DNA of 64,000 nt from UBA6168 sp964573725 (GTDB lineage Bacteria; Bacteroidota; Bacteroidia; Chitinophagales; Saprospiraceae): assembly GCA_964573725.1 (NCBI GenBank), contig CAZNLJ010000010.1, positions 62,001 through 126,000 on the forward strand. The letters run 5' to 3'. The notes beneath the pieces are model-generated. The model did no database searches and was not told the origin of the DNA. It worked only from the letters and a program-made list of their open reading frames with translations. Both the position numbers and the translations under genes were made by a program. Shown piece by piece: positions 52,370-60,749 of this stretch (positions are counted from its first letter, which is position 1; the number at the start of each line of letters is the position of its first letter).

Positions 52370-52765
52370 ATGTCCATGAAAATCCTGATCCTTGCTCTCC
52401 TGCCGCTCCTGCCCTTCCTGCCGACTCCACCGGCAGCGGCCCAGGGACTTTCCGAAATCACCAAAGCCATCGGCCAAGGCGATGCCGCCACCCTCGGTAC
52501 CTTCTTCGACGACAACGTCGAGGTGGCTGTGCTGGAAAAGGAAGGCACCTATTCAAAATCGGCCGCCATCAGTGTCGTGCGGGATTTTTTTTCCAAGCAC
52601 AAACCCTCCCGCTTCAGCCAGGTCCACCAAGGCACTTCCAAAGGCAAAGTATCCGAATATTGTATCGGCGACCTGCAAACCCACAACGGGTCGTTCCGGG
52701 TCTATATCTACATGAAGGTGTCCGATAACCTCCATACCATCCAGGAACTCCGTTTCGACCAGTAA
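52370..52765 (+). CDS. DUF4783 family secreted protein
   Basis: 131 residues with a hydrophobic signal (about 4-25, ending AAAQG). The GLSEITKAIGQGDAATLGTFFDDNVEV segment and AAISVVRDFFSKHKPSRFSQVHQG are the hallmark of DUF4783, a small periplasmic NTF2-like family of Bacteroidota with unknown role. The Met at 52376 is an alternative start. It stands alone. Confidence 0.8.
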   Translation: MSMKILILALLPLLPFLPTPPAAAQGLSEITKAIGQGDAATLGTFFDDNVEVAVLEKEGTYSKSAAISVVRDFFSKHKPSRFSQVHQGTSKGKVSEYCIGDLQTHNGSFRVYIYMKVSDNLHTIQELRFDQ

Positions 52766-53003
52766 CCCCAGGCTTCCCTTCCGCCTGCAAACGACCGGAA
52801 ACCTCCGGGTCGCACAATTACCCGGATATCCATGCCGCTGCTTATCTTGGCTGCCGATCCGGCTTTCCCGTAAGAAGGAGGGACCATCCGCAGACCTCCG
52901 GACGGCAGCAGCCGACAACCGGATTCCCCCGGGCATGCCCGACCCCGCGGCAAGGACCTCCCCGGGAAAATACGTTGAAACCCGCACTTCACAATATTCG
53001 GAT

Positions 53004-53522
53004 ATGCCTGTCATCGCCCTGGAAGGAATGCGCTTTTTCGCACATCACGGCTTCTACGAAGCGGAACAGGTATTGGGAGGGGAATATATCGTCGACATCA
53101 CCCTGACCGTCGGTTCCTTCTCCGGTGCAGCCATTGAGGACGACCTCGGAAAGACCATCAACTACGAAACCGTCTACCTGATTTGCGCCGGTATCATGCG
53201 CAAACGCATCCGGCTGATAGAAACCGTAGCCAGCCGCATCGCACTCGACATCAAGCACCAATTCCGGAATGTCTCGGAAATAAAGGTATCCGTAAAAAAA
53301 TTACATCCACCCCTCGGAGGAAGGGTGGATGCAGCCCGGGTAGTAGTCGATGGTAATTTCCAGCAGCGATGCGCCCGTTGCGACAAGCCCATGCTCTGCT
53401 ATGGAGACCGTTCCTGCTGGTGCATGGATACCCAGGTATTCCGGAAAACACAGGAACAGCTGCAGGCTCAATTCGGAGACCGCTGCCTTTGCAAGGACTG
53501 CCTGGCGTACTTCGCCTATTAG
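53004..53522 (+). CDS. folB: Dihydroneopterin aldolase with C-terminal cysteine-rich (CWC-type) domain
   Basis: 172 residues from MPVIALEGMRFFAHHGFYEAEQ. Residues about 1-118 are a complete FolB: AHHGFYEAE with the catalytic region, KTINYETVY with the conserved Tyr, and VKKLHPPLGGRVD with the conserved Lys. It converts dihydroneopterin to hydroxymethyl-dihydropterin in folate synthesis. Residues about 123-172 form a separate module with C-x-x-C, CYGDRSCWCMDT and CLCKDC motifs, resembling the Cys-rich CWC family and probably binding a metal. FolB proteins normally end near 120, so this is a fusion. Confidence 0.87.
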   Translation: MPVIALEGMRFFAHHGFYEAEQVLGGEYIVDITLTVGSFSGAAIEDDLGKTINYETVYLICAGIMRKRIRLIETVASRIALDIKHQFRNVSEIKVSVKKLHPPLGGRVDAARVVVDGNFQQRCARCDKPMLCYGDRSCWCMDTQVFRKTQEQLQAQFGDRCLCKDCLAYFAY

Positions 53523-53542
53523 ACCCGGCCCGGCGCGGACCT

Positions 53543-53761
53543 TTACTCCGCCGCTTTCTTTTCCTCCAGTTTTTTCTTCTCCGCGTCCTTCATTCCCTCC
53601 TTGATCTCTTCCTCGATGGAATGGCGGGCATTGTTGAATTCCCGGATCCCCTTGCCGACACCCCGCATCAACTCCGGAATCTTCTTACCGCCGAACAACA
53701 ACAGAACAACCCCGAGAATGACCAACAATTCCGTCATGTTCAGGTTTCCGAGAAATAACAT
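53543..53761 (-). CDS. tatA: Sec-independent translocase subunit TatA
   Basis: 72 residues from MLFLGNLNMTELLVIL; an in-frame ATG at 53773 adds MNHI. One N-terminal transmembrane helix (about 8-23) leads through the FGGKKIPELMRGVGKGIREF hinge and amphipathic helix (about 24-44) to a charged Lys/Glu tail. This is the standard TatA/E layout for the twin-arginine export pore. No tatC is adjacent. It converges on folB, with 20 bases between stops. Confidence 0.92.
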   Translation of the reverse strand: MLFLGNLNMTELLVILGVVLLLFGGKKIPELMRGVGKGIREFNNARHSIEEEIKEGMKDAEKKKLEEKKAAE

Positions 53762-53989
53762 GATATGGTTCATGACACGATGTTTTGGAAAGGGACATCC
53801 CGGATTGGATAAGCACTTCCGGTGCGAAACACCCCCTTCCCATTAGATAATCCATTCTTTCACCGACAGGATGACCGACCGATCGGCTCCTCCCCGGTTA
53901 GTCCTAACAAATGTAAGCGGAAATCAATTCACGGGGTAACGTATCCCGGGCAAAATATTTGTAAGCGCAGCCGGCCCGACACCCCGCCC

Positions 53990-54949
53990 TCAGGCCTTCA
54001 GCAGGCCGATTTCCCGCAGCCTTTCCGCCAGGTAATCTCCCGCCGTAATCGGTTCGTAAGCCAAGGGTCGGTCCTCCGACACGCAGGAAGGCAGGCAACG
54101 CAGGTCCATTCCGCTTTGCGGATGCAAAAAGAAGGGAATGGACAAACGCGGGACATGCCATTCGTGCGGCGGGGGATTCACCACGCGATGGGTGGTCGAC
54201 CGGAGGTAATTGTTCGTCAGCCGCTGCAGCATATCCCCTACATTGATGACGATCTCATCCTGCTCCGGTACCACATCCAACCATTCGCCCTCCATCGACA
54301 AGACCTGCAATCCGCCGGCGGAGGCACCGACCAACAAGGTGATCAGATTGATGTCCTCGTGCTGCTCCGCCCGCATCGCATTCCGGGGTGCCGTCGTGAT
54401 GGGAGGATAATGGATGGCCCGCAGGATACTCGTCCCGTTCCGGATATGCCGGTCGAAATAATTCTCATCCAGGGACAAATGCAAGGCGATGGCCTGCAGC
54501 AGGGAAGCCCCCGTGCGTTCGAAAGCCCTGTACAGTTCCATTCCCAGCACCAGGAAATCCGGTACCTCGACCACCGTCGGGTTGGCGGAGGGTTCCTCCG
54601 ACGGCCGGCCCTGCTCGTCCAAGGGCTCCTGGCCGATTTGGAAAAACTCCTTGAGGTCGCCAACCGCCGCCTGCTTGGCATGCTCCTTCCCGAAGGAGGT
54701 GTAACCCCGCTGCCCGGCCATGCCCGGCACCTCGTACCTGCGCTTCACCTCGACCGGCAAGGCGAAGAAACTGCGGCATGCCCGGTAGAAATCATCGACC
54801 AATCCTTTCGGTATGCCGTGGTTCACCACCCCGACAAAACCGATCTCATGAAAGGCCTTTCCCAAATCCGATACGAAGGACTGCCGCTGCGACGGGTCGT
54901 CCGATGTCAGCTTGGAAAAATCAACCAACGGAATCGCTCTTTTGCTCAT
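53990..54949 (-). CDS. Isopenicillin N synthase-like 2-oxoglutarate/Fe(II) oxygenase
   Basis: 319 residues from MSKRAIPLVDFSKLTS. The N-terminal DIOX_N-like part (about 1-110) has EIGFVGVVNHGIP and RRYEVPGMAGQRGY. The Fe ligands are His and Asp in AEQHEDINLITLL (about 195-207) and His in RSTTHRVVNPP (about 255-265). The oxoglutarate-binding R-x-S is in VPRLSIPFFLHP. The substrate is unknown; bacterial members hydroxylate or cyclise diverse small molecules. The gene is divergent from the histidine kinase, but nothing shows a shared role. Confidence 0.87.
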   Translation of the reverse strand: MSKRAIPLVDFSKLTSDDPSQRQSFVSDLGKAFHEIGFVGVVNHGIPKGLVDDFYRACRSFFALPVEVKRRYEVPGMAGQRGYTSFGKEHAKQAAVGDLKEFFQIGQEPLDEQGRPSEEPSANPTVVEVPDFLVLGMELYRAFERTGASLLQAIALHLSLDENYFDRHIRNGTSILRAIHYPPITTAPRNAMRAEQHEDINLITLLVGASAGGLQVLSMEGEWLDVVPEQDEIVINVGDMLQRLTNNYLRSTTHRVVNPPPHEWHVPRLSIPFFLHPQSGMDLRCLPSCVSEDRPLAYEPITAGDYLAERLREIGLLKA

Positions 54950-55165
54950 ATTTACAAGGTTAGGTTTTCCCTTGACTCCGAATTGCCGCCTTGGCCAGGT
55001 CGGCGAAGCCGCAGGTGGACCGCCTGCGGACAGGTGGATTTCCTTCGGGGAGATCCAACGGTCCGCCCCCCGCCCGCTGCCTCGCATCGCCCGGCAGACG
55101 GGGTATGGCAACAAAAATACTTTTTTTCATAACAAATCGACCTTGCAGAAAATACGTTCCCGCCG

Positions 55166-56185
55166 ATGAACCATTCCTCCCGTCCGCTATCCGTGAACAC
55201 CATCCCGTTCCATGCCGCCTTCTGGCTGGTCTACTGGTTTTTTTCCAGCATGCAGGATGTGGTCTTCATTTCCCAATTCAAGGAAAACTTCAACCTGCCC
55301 ATCGTGCTGGGCTCCATGGGACTGGTCTATTTCAATTACTACTATTGGATTCCGAAGTACCTCATCCGGCAAAAACGCCATGGTTTCTACCTGCTCAGCA
55401 TCTTTCTGCTCATCGTGGCCAACGCCTGGCTGGTGAATGTCTTCCTGCGTACGTTCATTTCCGCCCAGCGTTACTACTATTCCTGGGAAGGCACGTTCAC
55501 CTTGGCGGTGGACACGACCGTATTGGTGGCCTTCACCACCGCTTTCAAGTTCATCCAGCAATGGCACGAACGAAACAACTACGCAGTACAGCTGGAAAAG
55601 AAAAACCTGGAGCATGAACTGGAGATGCTGAAGGCGCAGATCAATCCGCATTTCATTTTCAACACCCTGAACACCATTTATTTCCTCCTGGAACAAAAGG
55701 AAGGGGACCGCGCCAAGGAGGCCTTGCTCCGGTTCTCCGACACCCTGAGCCACCAATTATACGACTACAACAAGGACCGGATCGACCTGGACAAGGAGGT
55801 CACCTACCTGAAGAACTACATCGCCCTGCAACAGCTACGGCATGACGAGGAACTCCTGGAGCTTTCCGTCCGCCTGCCCGCCCCTGTGCCGGGATATCCC
55901 ATCGCGCCCATGCTGCTGATTCCATTCGTGGAAAATGCGTTCAAACATACCTCGAACAAGGGGAACTACCGCATAGCCATCCACTTGGACATAAAAGACG
56001 GCTTGCTTACCTTTACGACGGAGAACACCATCCATCTGCCGCGTCCGGACCGGACGGCCAACAGCGGCATCGGCCTGACAAACGTCCGGCGCAGACTCGA
56101 CCTCACCTACCCGGGGAAACACATCCTCTTGTTGGAAAAGGATGACCGCTTCTTCCGGGTAAACCTGACCATCCGTCTCACATGA
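55166..56185 (+). CDS. LytS-type sensor histidine kinase
   Basis: 339 residues. Four N-terminal membrane helices (about 12-140) are followed by a coiled linker and the His_kinase domain. The phospho-acceptor is His162 in QINPHFIFNTLN, followed by the ATPase domain with PMLLIPFVENAFKH (about 250-263) and SGIGLTNVRRRL (about 298-309). It passes phosphate to the LytTR regulator encoded next, with which it shares an ATGA overlap at 56182. The signal sensed by the membrane part is unknown. Confidence 0.92.
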   Translation: MNHSSRPLSVNTIPFHAAFWLVYWFFSSMQDVVFISQFKENFNLPIVLGSMGLVYFNYYYWIPKYLIRQKRHGFYLLSIFLLIVANAWLVNVFLRTFISAQRYYYSWEGTFTLAVDTTVLVAFTTAFKFIQQWHERNNYAVQLEKKNLEHELEMLKAQINPHFIFNTLNTIYFLLEQKEGDRAKEALLRFSDTLSHQLYDYNKDRIDLDKEVTYLKNYIALQQLRHDEELLELSVRLPAPVPGYPIAPMLLIPFVENAFKHTSNKGNYRIAIHLDIKDGLLTFTTENTIHLPRPDRTANSGIGLTNVRRRLDLTYPGKHILLLEKDDRFFRVNLTIRLT

Positions 56186-56922
56186 CCCTCGAATGCCTTG
56201 TCATAGACGACGAACCGGTGGCCCGGAAAGGGATTGCGGGGTACGTCTCCCAGGTACCTTTCCTGTCGTTGGCCGGTACCTGCAAATGTGCGATGGAGGC
56301 CAACGAAATCCTCCACCACCAAGCGATAGACCTGATGTTCCTCGATATCCAGATGCCCGATATCACGGGAACGGATTTTGTCCGCTCTCTCCGACAGCCC
56401 CCGGCCGTCATCTTCACGACAGCCTACCGGGAATATGCCCTCGAAGGGTTCGAGCTCAACGCCCTGGATTATCTCGTCAAACCGATTTCCTTCCAACGCT
56501 TCCTGAAGGCGGCCAATAAGGCGCTCGACCACTTGGAAAGCCGCAGGTCGGCGGACCCAAGGCCGGCCGCCGCCGGCCGGCCGGCCGACCAGGATTATTT
56601 CTTCATCAAGAGCGACGGACAGTTCATCAAGATCCGCCTGGATGAGGTCCTTTTCTTCGAAAGCGAAAAGGATTACGTGTTCATCCACACCATCCACAAA
56701 CGTTACCTCACCCTCTTGTCCCTGAAACAACTGGAAAAGGAGCTCCCGGCCGGCAAATTCCTCCGGGTCCACCGGTCCTTCCTGGTCGCCCTGGACCAGG
56801 TGGAGCTGCTGGAAGGCCATGAGATTGTCATCCGGGGCCGTCGCATCCCCGTCAGCCGGAATGTCCAGGATACCATTTTCAACACCTTGGTCGCAGGCAG
56901 GCTCTGGAAACGGGATGGTTGA
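56182..56922 (+). CDS. LytTR response regulator
   Basis: 246 residues. The receiver domain (about 1-120) has the acidic pocket in VIDDEPVARKG and the phospho-acceptor Asp55 in FLDIQMPDITG. A Pro/Ala-rich linker (about 125-138) leads to the LytTR DNA-binding domain (about 140-240; DEVLFFESEKDYVFIHT, then FLRVHRSFLVAL). It pairs with the kinase whose stop overlaps its start. Such pairs usually control nearby or envelope genes; targets are not shown by the sequence. Confidence 0.92.
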   Translation: MTLECLVIDDEPVARKGIAGYVSQVPFLSLAGTCKCAMEANEILHHQAIDLMFLDIQMPDITGTDFVRSLRQPPAVIFTTAYREYALEGFELNALDYLVKPISFQRFLKAANKALDHLESRRSADPRPAAAGRPADQDYFFIKSDGQFIKIRLDEVLFFESEKDYVFIHTIHKRYLTLLSLKQLEKELPAGKFLRVHRSFLVALDQVELLEGHEIVIRGRRIPVSRNVQDTIFNTLVAGRLWKRDG

Positions 56923-56933
56923 ACGCCCGGCCC

Positions 56934-57179
56934 TCAACGCATGTCCTCGTTCATCAGCTTGACCACCACCACCACCGGATACCCTTCCGAAAAGGAGGCC
57001 TTTATCTCTTTCGCCAATGCTTCCATCAGCAGGTCGTACGGACCGAACACCTCCGTACTCATCCGGTTGACCTTCGTCTCCAGCGAAGGGTATGCCGCCA
57101 TGCGGTCGATGAAACGGAGGATGTGCGTCCCGAAGGACGCATCCAGGGGATACATGCTGATGGCGGCGGAAGCTCTCAT
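56934..57179 (-). CDS. Thiamine-binding-like protein (MTH1187/YkoF type)
   Basis: 81 residues, about the normal length for this small family. SAAISMYPLDASFGTHILRFIDRM (about 4-27) followed by VNRMSTEVFGPYDLLMEAL matches the ferredoxin-like MTH1187/YkoF fold, whose relatives bind hydroxymethylpyrimidine or thiamine. No thiamine gene is near. It converges on the response regulator gene and has a weak promoter-like element 250 bases upstream. Confidence 0.72.
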   Translation of the reverse strand: MRASAAISMYPLDASFGTHILRFIDRMAAYPSLETKVNRMSTEVFGPYDLLMEALAKEIKASFSEGYPVVVVVKLMNEDMR

Positions 57180-57312
57180 GAGGTTCGTAAGGTTCGGCGG
57201 ACCCCGCCTGTCGTCCAGCCCTTCCGGAACATACCGCCGGACCCCATGCCGTATGCCCGGTGTGCGGACGGAACTTTAGACAAGCGGAATTTCCAAATGG
57301 AGTAAAATATTT

Positions 57313-57320
57313 TATCTTTG
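57313..57320 (+). promoter_or_regulatory. -7-like element with no nearby plus-strand gene
   Basis: TATCTTTG, 634 bases before the next plus-strand start, preceded by an AT-rich stretch. It could drive an unannotated RNA or a long leader. Confidence 0.35.
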
Positions 57321-57429
57321 ACGGGCGATTGCTTTTTCGGGCGGGTAGTCCGCCGGTCCCGGCCGGCGATGATTCGCACCGCACAGGTTGCCTTCCGATT
57401 CAAAGGCTTCCGGAGATGACCGCCCGGAA

Positions 57430-57437
57430 CAAAGTTA
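57430..57437 (-). promoter_or_regulatory. Candidate -7 element for the thiamine-binding-like gene
   Basis: Minus-strand TAACTTTG, 250 bases before the start at 57179. No -33 partner was seen. Confidence 0.35.
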
Positions 57438-57954
57438 TCCGCCCGACATATATCTTGTATCACAGACCAGGAAGTAATACCTGGGGAAATGGATGATGTA
57501 GCTTCGGCAGGCTCCGCCGCCGATCCAACAGGAAAGTACAGAGGTAACTCATATAGCGTACGGCGCTGTCCGGAAGGCAAACGAAAAAGTTCGGTATCCG
57601 CCCTTCCCGACCCGAGCGAACGGCAGGCCTTCCGAATATGGAAGGGAATGCCGTTCCCAATCGCAGGGTTTGCCGAAACCGGCCGCAGCAGGGCGATTGT
57701 CACGGCAAAAAACCTTGTCCGGTCTCCAAAGCCGTAAGGCCGCCCGCGGCCCGACCTCCCGCCGTATACGCCACCGCCATGGCACCGGTCGACCAAAGGC
57801 AGCCGACCCGGCCGACCAATTGGAAAATCGCCGAGGGTCGCCTATAAATCGGAAATCATCGTACCGGAACTTACCTTCCTGTCCGTGTCACCGACAAGTC
57901 GGTCGTCCGCTTCCTATCCATCCGTTCCCCATCGCTTCCGCCACCGCAGGTTTC

Positions 57955-59082
57955 ATGCTGTTCAACGACGTCATCGGCCAACAGACCGCCATCGATGCGC
58001 TGCAACGCATGGTGGAGCATGAACGCTTGCCCCATGCCCTGCTCTTGTCGGGCACCCCGGGCAGCGGGGACCTCCCCCTCGCCCTGGCCATGGCCCAGTA
58101 TATCCTGTGCGAACAACCGCAGGGCCGTCATGCTTGCAATACCTGCAAGGCTTGCCTCAAGGCCGCCAGGTTCGTACACCCGGACCTCCATTTTTCGTTC
58201 CCGGTCATCGGCAGCGGGGTCGTCTCCGACCAGCATTTGCCGGAATGGAGGGCCGCCCTGTCGGAAAACCCATACCTCCCTATCAACCAGTGGCTGCAAA
58301 AACTGGGTGCGGAGAACAAACAGGGCAATATCAACAAGGACGAGTGCCTCGCCATCCAGAAGAAACTAAGCCTCAAGACCTTCGAAGGCAGGTATAAGGT
58401 ACTCGTCCTTTGGCTGCCCGAATTCCTCGGCAAGGAAGGGAACCGGCTCCTGAAACTGGTCGAGGAACCTCCGCCGGATACGGTCATCATCCTGGTCGCC
58501 AACCAGATGGAACTGATCCTGCAGACCATCCTGTCGAGGTGCCAGGTCGTCCGGGTCCCTCCCTTGCAGGATGAAGCGATTGCCGAGGCCCTGGTCCGGC
58601 GCAAAGGACTGGACCCCGAAAAGGCTCAGGCCATCGCCCTACTGGCCGCCGGGGATTACAACGAGGCCCTCTCCCTCCTGTCCCGTGCAGAAAACGATTA
58701 CGCCGACCAATTCCTGGATTGGATGCGGAAATGCTATCGCGGCCATGGCGCCGAACTCGTGAACTGGTCGGATTCGATGGCCGCCACCGGCCGCGAAAGC
58801 CAAAAACAATTCCTCCGGTACGGCCTGCATTTCCTGCGGGAATACCTGGTCCTCCTGACCCGGTCCTCCGACCGGGTGCGCTTGCTGCCCAACGAACTGC
58901 AAACGGCCGGCAACCTCCGGAAGATCCTGGGCTGGGAAGCTGTTCTCGGTATGGAAAAACTCTTGTCCGACTGTTCCTATCATGTGGAAAGGAATGCCAA
59001 TCAGAAACTGCTGTTCCTGGATGCTTCCCTCCGGCTGAATAATATCTTGAAAAATGAAACCCAGACGGGAATTGCCCGGTAA
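57955..59082 (+). CDS. holB: DNA polymerase III delta prime subunit
   Basis: 375 residues from MLFNDVIGQQTAIDALQRMV. AAA+ clamp-loader fold. The P-loop position reads GTPGSGDLPLA, lacking the usual GKT/GKS lysine, as expected for the non-ATPase delta-prime role. A Cys4 zinc site (CEQPQGRHACNTCKACL, about 48-64) is present, and ILSRCQVVRVPPL near 190 is the sensor/SRC motif. It works in loading the beta clamp. It is followed after 42 bases by the RicT-like gene, a pairing common in bacteria. Confidence 0.88.
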   Translation: MLFNDVIGQQTAIDALQRMVEHERLPHALLLSGTPGSGDLPLALAMAQYILCEQPQGRHACNTCKACLKAARFVHPDLHFSFPVIGSGVVSDQHLPEWRAALSENPYLPINQWLQKLGAENKQGNINKDECLAIQKKLSLKTFEGRYKVLVLWLPEFLGKEGNRLLKLVEEPPPDTVIILVANQMELILQTILSRCQVVRVPPLQDEAIAEALVRRKGLDPEKAQAIALLAAGDYNEALSLLSRAENDYADQFLDWMRKCYRGHGAELVNWSDSMAATGRESQKQFLRYGLHFLREYLVLLTRSSDRVRLLPNELQTAGNLRKILGWEAVLGMEKLLSDCSYHVERNANQKLLFLDASLRLNNILKNETQTGIAR

Positions 59083-59124
59083 TACCGGCATCCCGGATCA
59101 ACGATCACTCAATCAGATTGCAAT

Positions 59125-60558
59125 ATGGCTTGTGCTGGATGTTCCGTCAACCTGAAAGACGGCCAACCGATCGGCTGCAGAAACAATGGCAACTGCAGCA
59201 CCGGCGGATGTAACCGCCTCAATACCTTCGACTGGATCACCGCCCAGGAAATCGAAGACGTCGAACCGTTCCACATCGTGGAAATCTCCTTCAAGAACGG
59301 CTCCCGAAAATCTTTCTTCTACAACCAACCTTTCACTCGTGCCACCACCGGCGACCTGGTCGTCGTGGATACGCAAGCCGGATATGACATCGGCCGGATC
59401 TCCTTGTCCGGCGAACTGGTCCGCCTCCAAATGGCCAAACGGAAGGTCTCCCCCAACGGTTTCTTTCCTAAGGTCATCCGAAAGGCCAATGAACGGGACC
59501 TCGAGAAACTCGAGGAGGTACGGAACATGGAAAAACCCATCATGATCCGCGCCCGGGCCATCTCCCGGACCCTGGGCCTGAACATGAAATTGGGCGATGT
59601 GGAATTTCAAGCGGACGGAAAGAAAGCCACTTTCTTCTATACCGCGGACGGTCGGGTCGATTTTCGGGAGCTGATCCGACACTATGCCAAGGAATTCAAG
59701 GTGAAGGTGGAAATGCGCCAAATCGGTGCCCGGCAGGAATCCGCCAGGATCGGCGGCCTCGGCCCCTGCGGCAGGGAACTGTGCTGCTCCACCTGGCTCA
59801 CCACTTACCGGACGGTCTCCACCGCCGCCGCCCGTTACCAAAACCTCGCCATCAACCAAGCCAAGTTGTCCGGTCAGTGCGGCCGCCTGAAATGTTGCCT
59901 CAACTATGAATTGGATACCTATATGGAGGCTCTTTCCAACTTCCCGGAGGATGCGGAAAAATTGCGTACCCGCAACGGCGTGGCCATCATGATGAAAACC
60001 GATATCTTCAAGGGACTCATGTACTATGGCTATGAACACGAACACGGCAGGGGCCGCCTTTATGCCCTGGACCTCCAACAGGTCCGGTCCGTCCGAGAGA
60101 TGAACCGCCGCGGGGAACAGCCGGAGGACCTAGCCGGTTTGCAAATCGTACAGGAAACGGAAAAGGAGGATACTCACGACTATGCTCCCGCGGATGTGAC
60201 CGGTGTCATCGAACTCCCGCCGGAAGAGAAACGCCGGAAAAAGAAAAAGAAAAAAACCAAACCCAACGAACCGTCCCAAAAGGTCGAGAAAAGGGATGGC
60301 GCCAGGACCGGAAAAGACCAACCGGATAATCCGGCTTCGCCGCCGCCCAACCGCAGGGCCAACAACCGGCCGCCCCGCAGGGAACAACCGAAAAATACCG
60401 CACCGCCCCCAGGCGGCCGCAAGGAACAGGAGCGGCAACCGCCCGCTGCCGGCAACCCGCCTCCTCCCCCTTCCCCGGATGGGAAAAAAGAGGACCCGCA
60501 AAGAAGAAGGGGCCGTGGCAGAAATAATCGGCGAAACAGGGACGGCGACAAAACGTAA
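59125..60558 (+). CDS. ricT: PSP1 domain protein (RicT/YaaT-like)
   Basis: 477 residues. It starts with a cysteine-rich segment (MACAGC...GCRNNGNC...GGC, about 1-29). The PSP1 core (about 45-300) has the two signature motifs LGPCGRELCCSTWL and SGQCGRLKCCLNYE. The last about 110 residues form a very basic Lys/Arg/Pro-rich tail, likely disordered and RNA-binding. B. subtilis RicT (YaaT) forms an Fe-S-containing complex that guides RNase Y. The function in Bacteroidota is not established. The long tail is an addition to the about 275-residue Firmicutes protein. Confidence 0.88.
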   Translation: MACAGCSVNLKDGQPIGCRNNGNCSTGGCNRLNTFDWITAQEIEDVEPFHIVEISFKNGSRKSFFYNQPFTRATTGDLVVVDTQAGYDIGRISLSGELVRLQMAKRKVSPNGFFPKVIRKANERDLEKLEEVRNMEKPIMIRARAISRTLGLNMKLGDVEFQADGKKATFFYTADGRVDFRELIRHYAKEFKVKVEMRQIGARQESARIGGLGPCGRELCCSTWLTTYRTVSTAAARYQNLAINQAKLSGQCGRLKCCLNYELDTYMEALSNFPEDAEKLRTRNGVAIMMKTDIFKGLMYYGYEHEHGRGRLYALDLQQVRSVREMNRRGEQPEDLAGLQIVQETEKEDTHDYAPADVTGVIELPPEEKRRKKKKKKTKPNEPSQKVEKRDGARTGKDQPDNPASPPPNRRANNRPPRREQPKNTAPPPGGRKEQERQPPAAGNPPPPPSPDGKKEDPQRRRGRGRNNRRNRDGDKT

Positions 60559-60749
60559 GCCCGCTTCGGTTGTTCTTTTGATGAACCGGTTTCGCCCACG
60601 ACGGCCCTGCCGGTTCCGGTCCAACCCCGACCCCAGGGTCGCCACGCCGCAATACATATACCCCGATTACCAACGCTTTCACTTCCTCATACCGACAAAC
60701 CGCGGCACCCGACCGGAATAATTTCCGGACGGGCGCCGCAGACAAATGT

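Larger units (their letters stand above)
57180..57954. other. 775-base gap with promoter-like elements on both strands
   Basis: No convincing gene. TATCTTTG at 57313-57320 (plus) and minus-strand TAACTTTG at 57430-57437 fit the -7 consensus. The stretch 57540-57578 shares a 10-mer and an inverted 13-mer with the gene-free region near 48.98 kb. A plus-strand leader or small RNA ahead of the DNA polymerase gene is possible but unproven. Confidence 0.4.
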
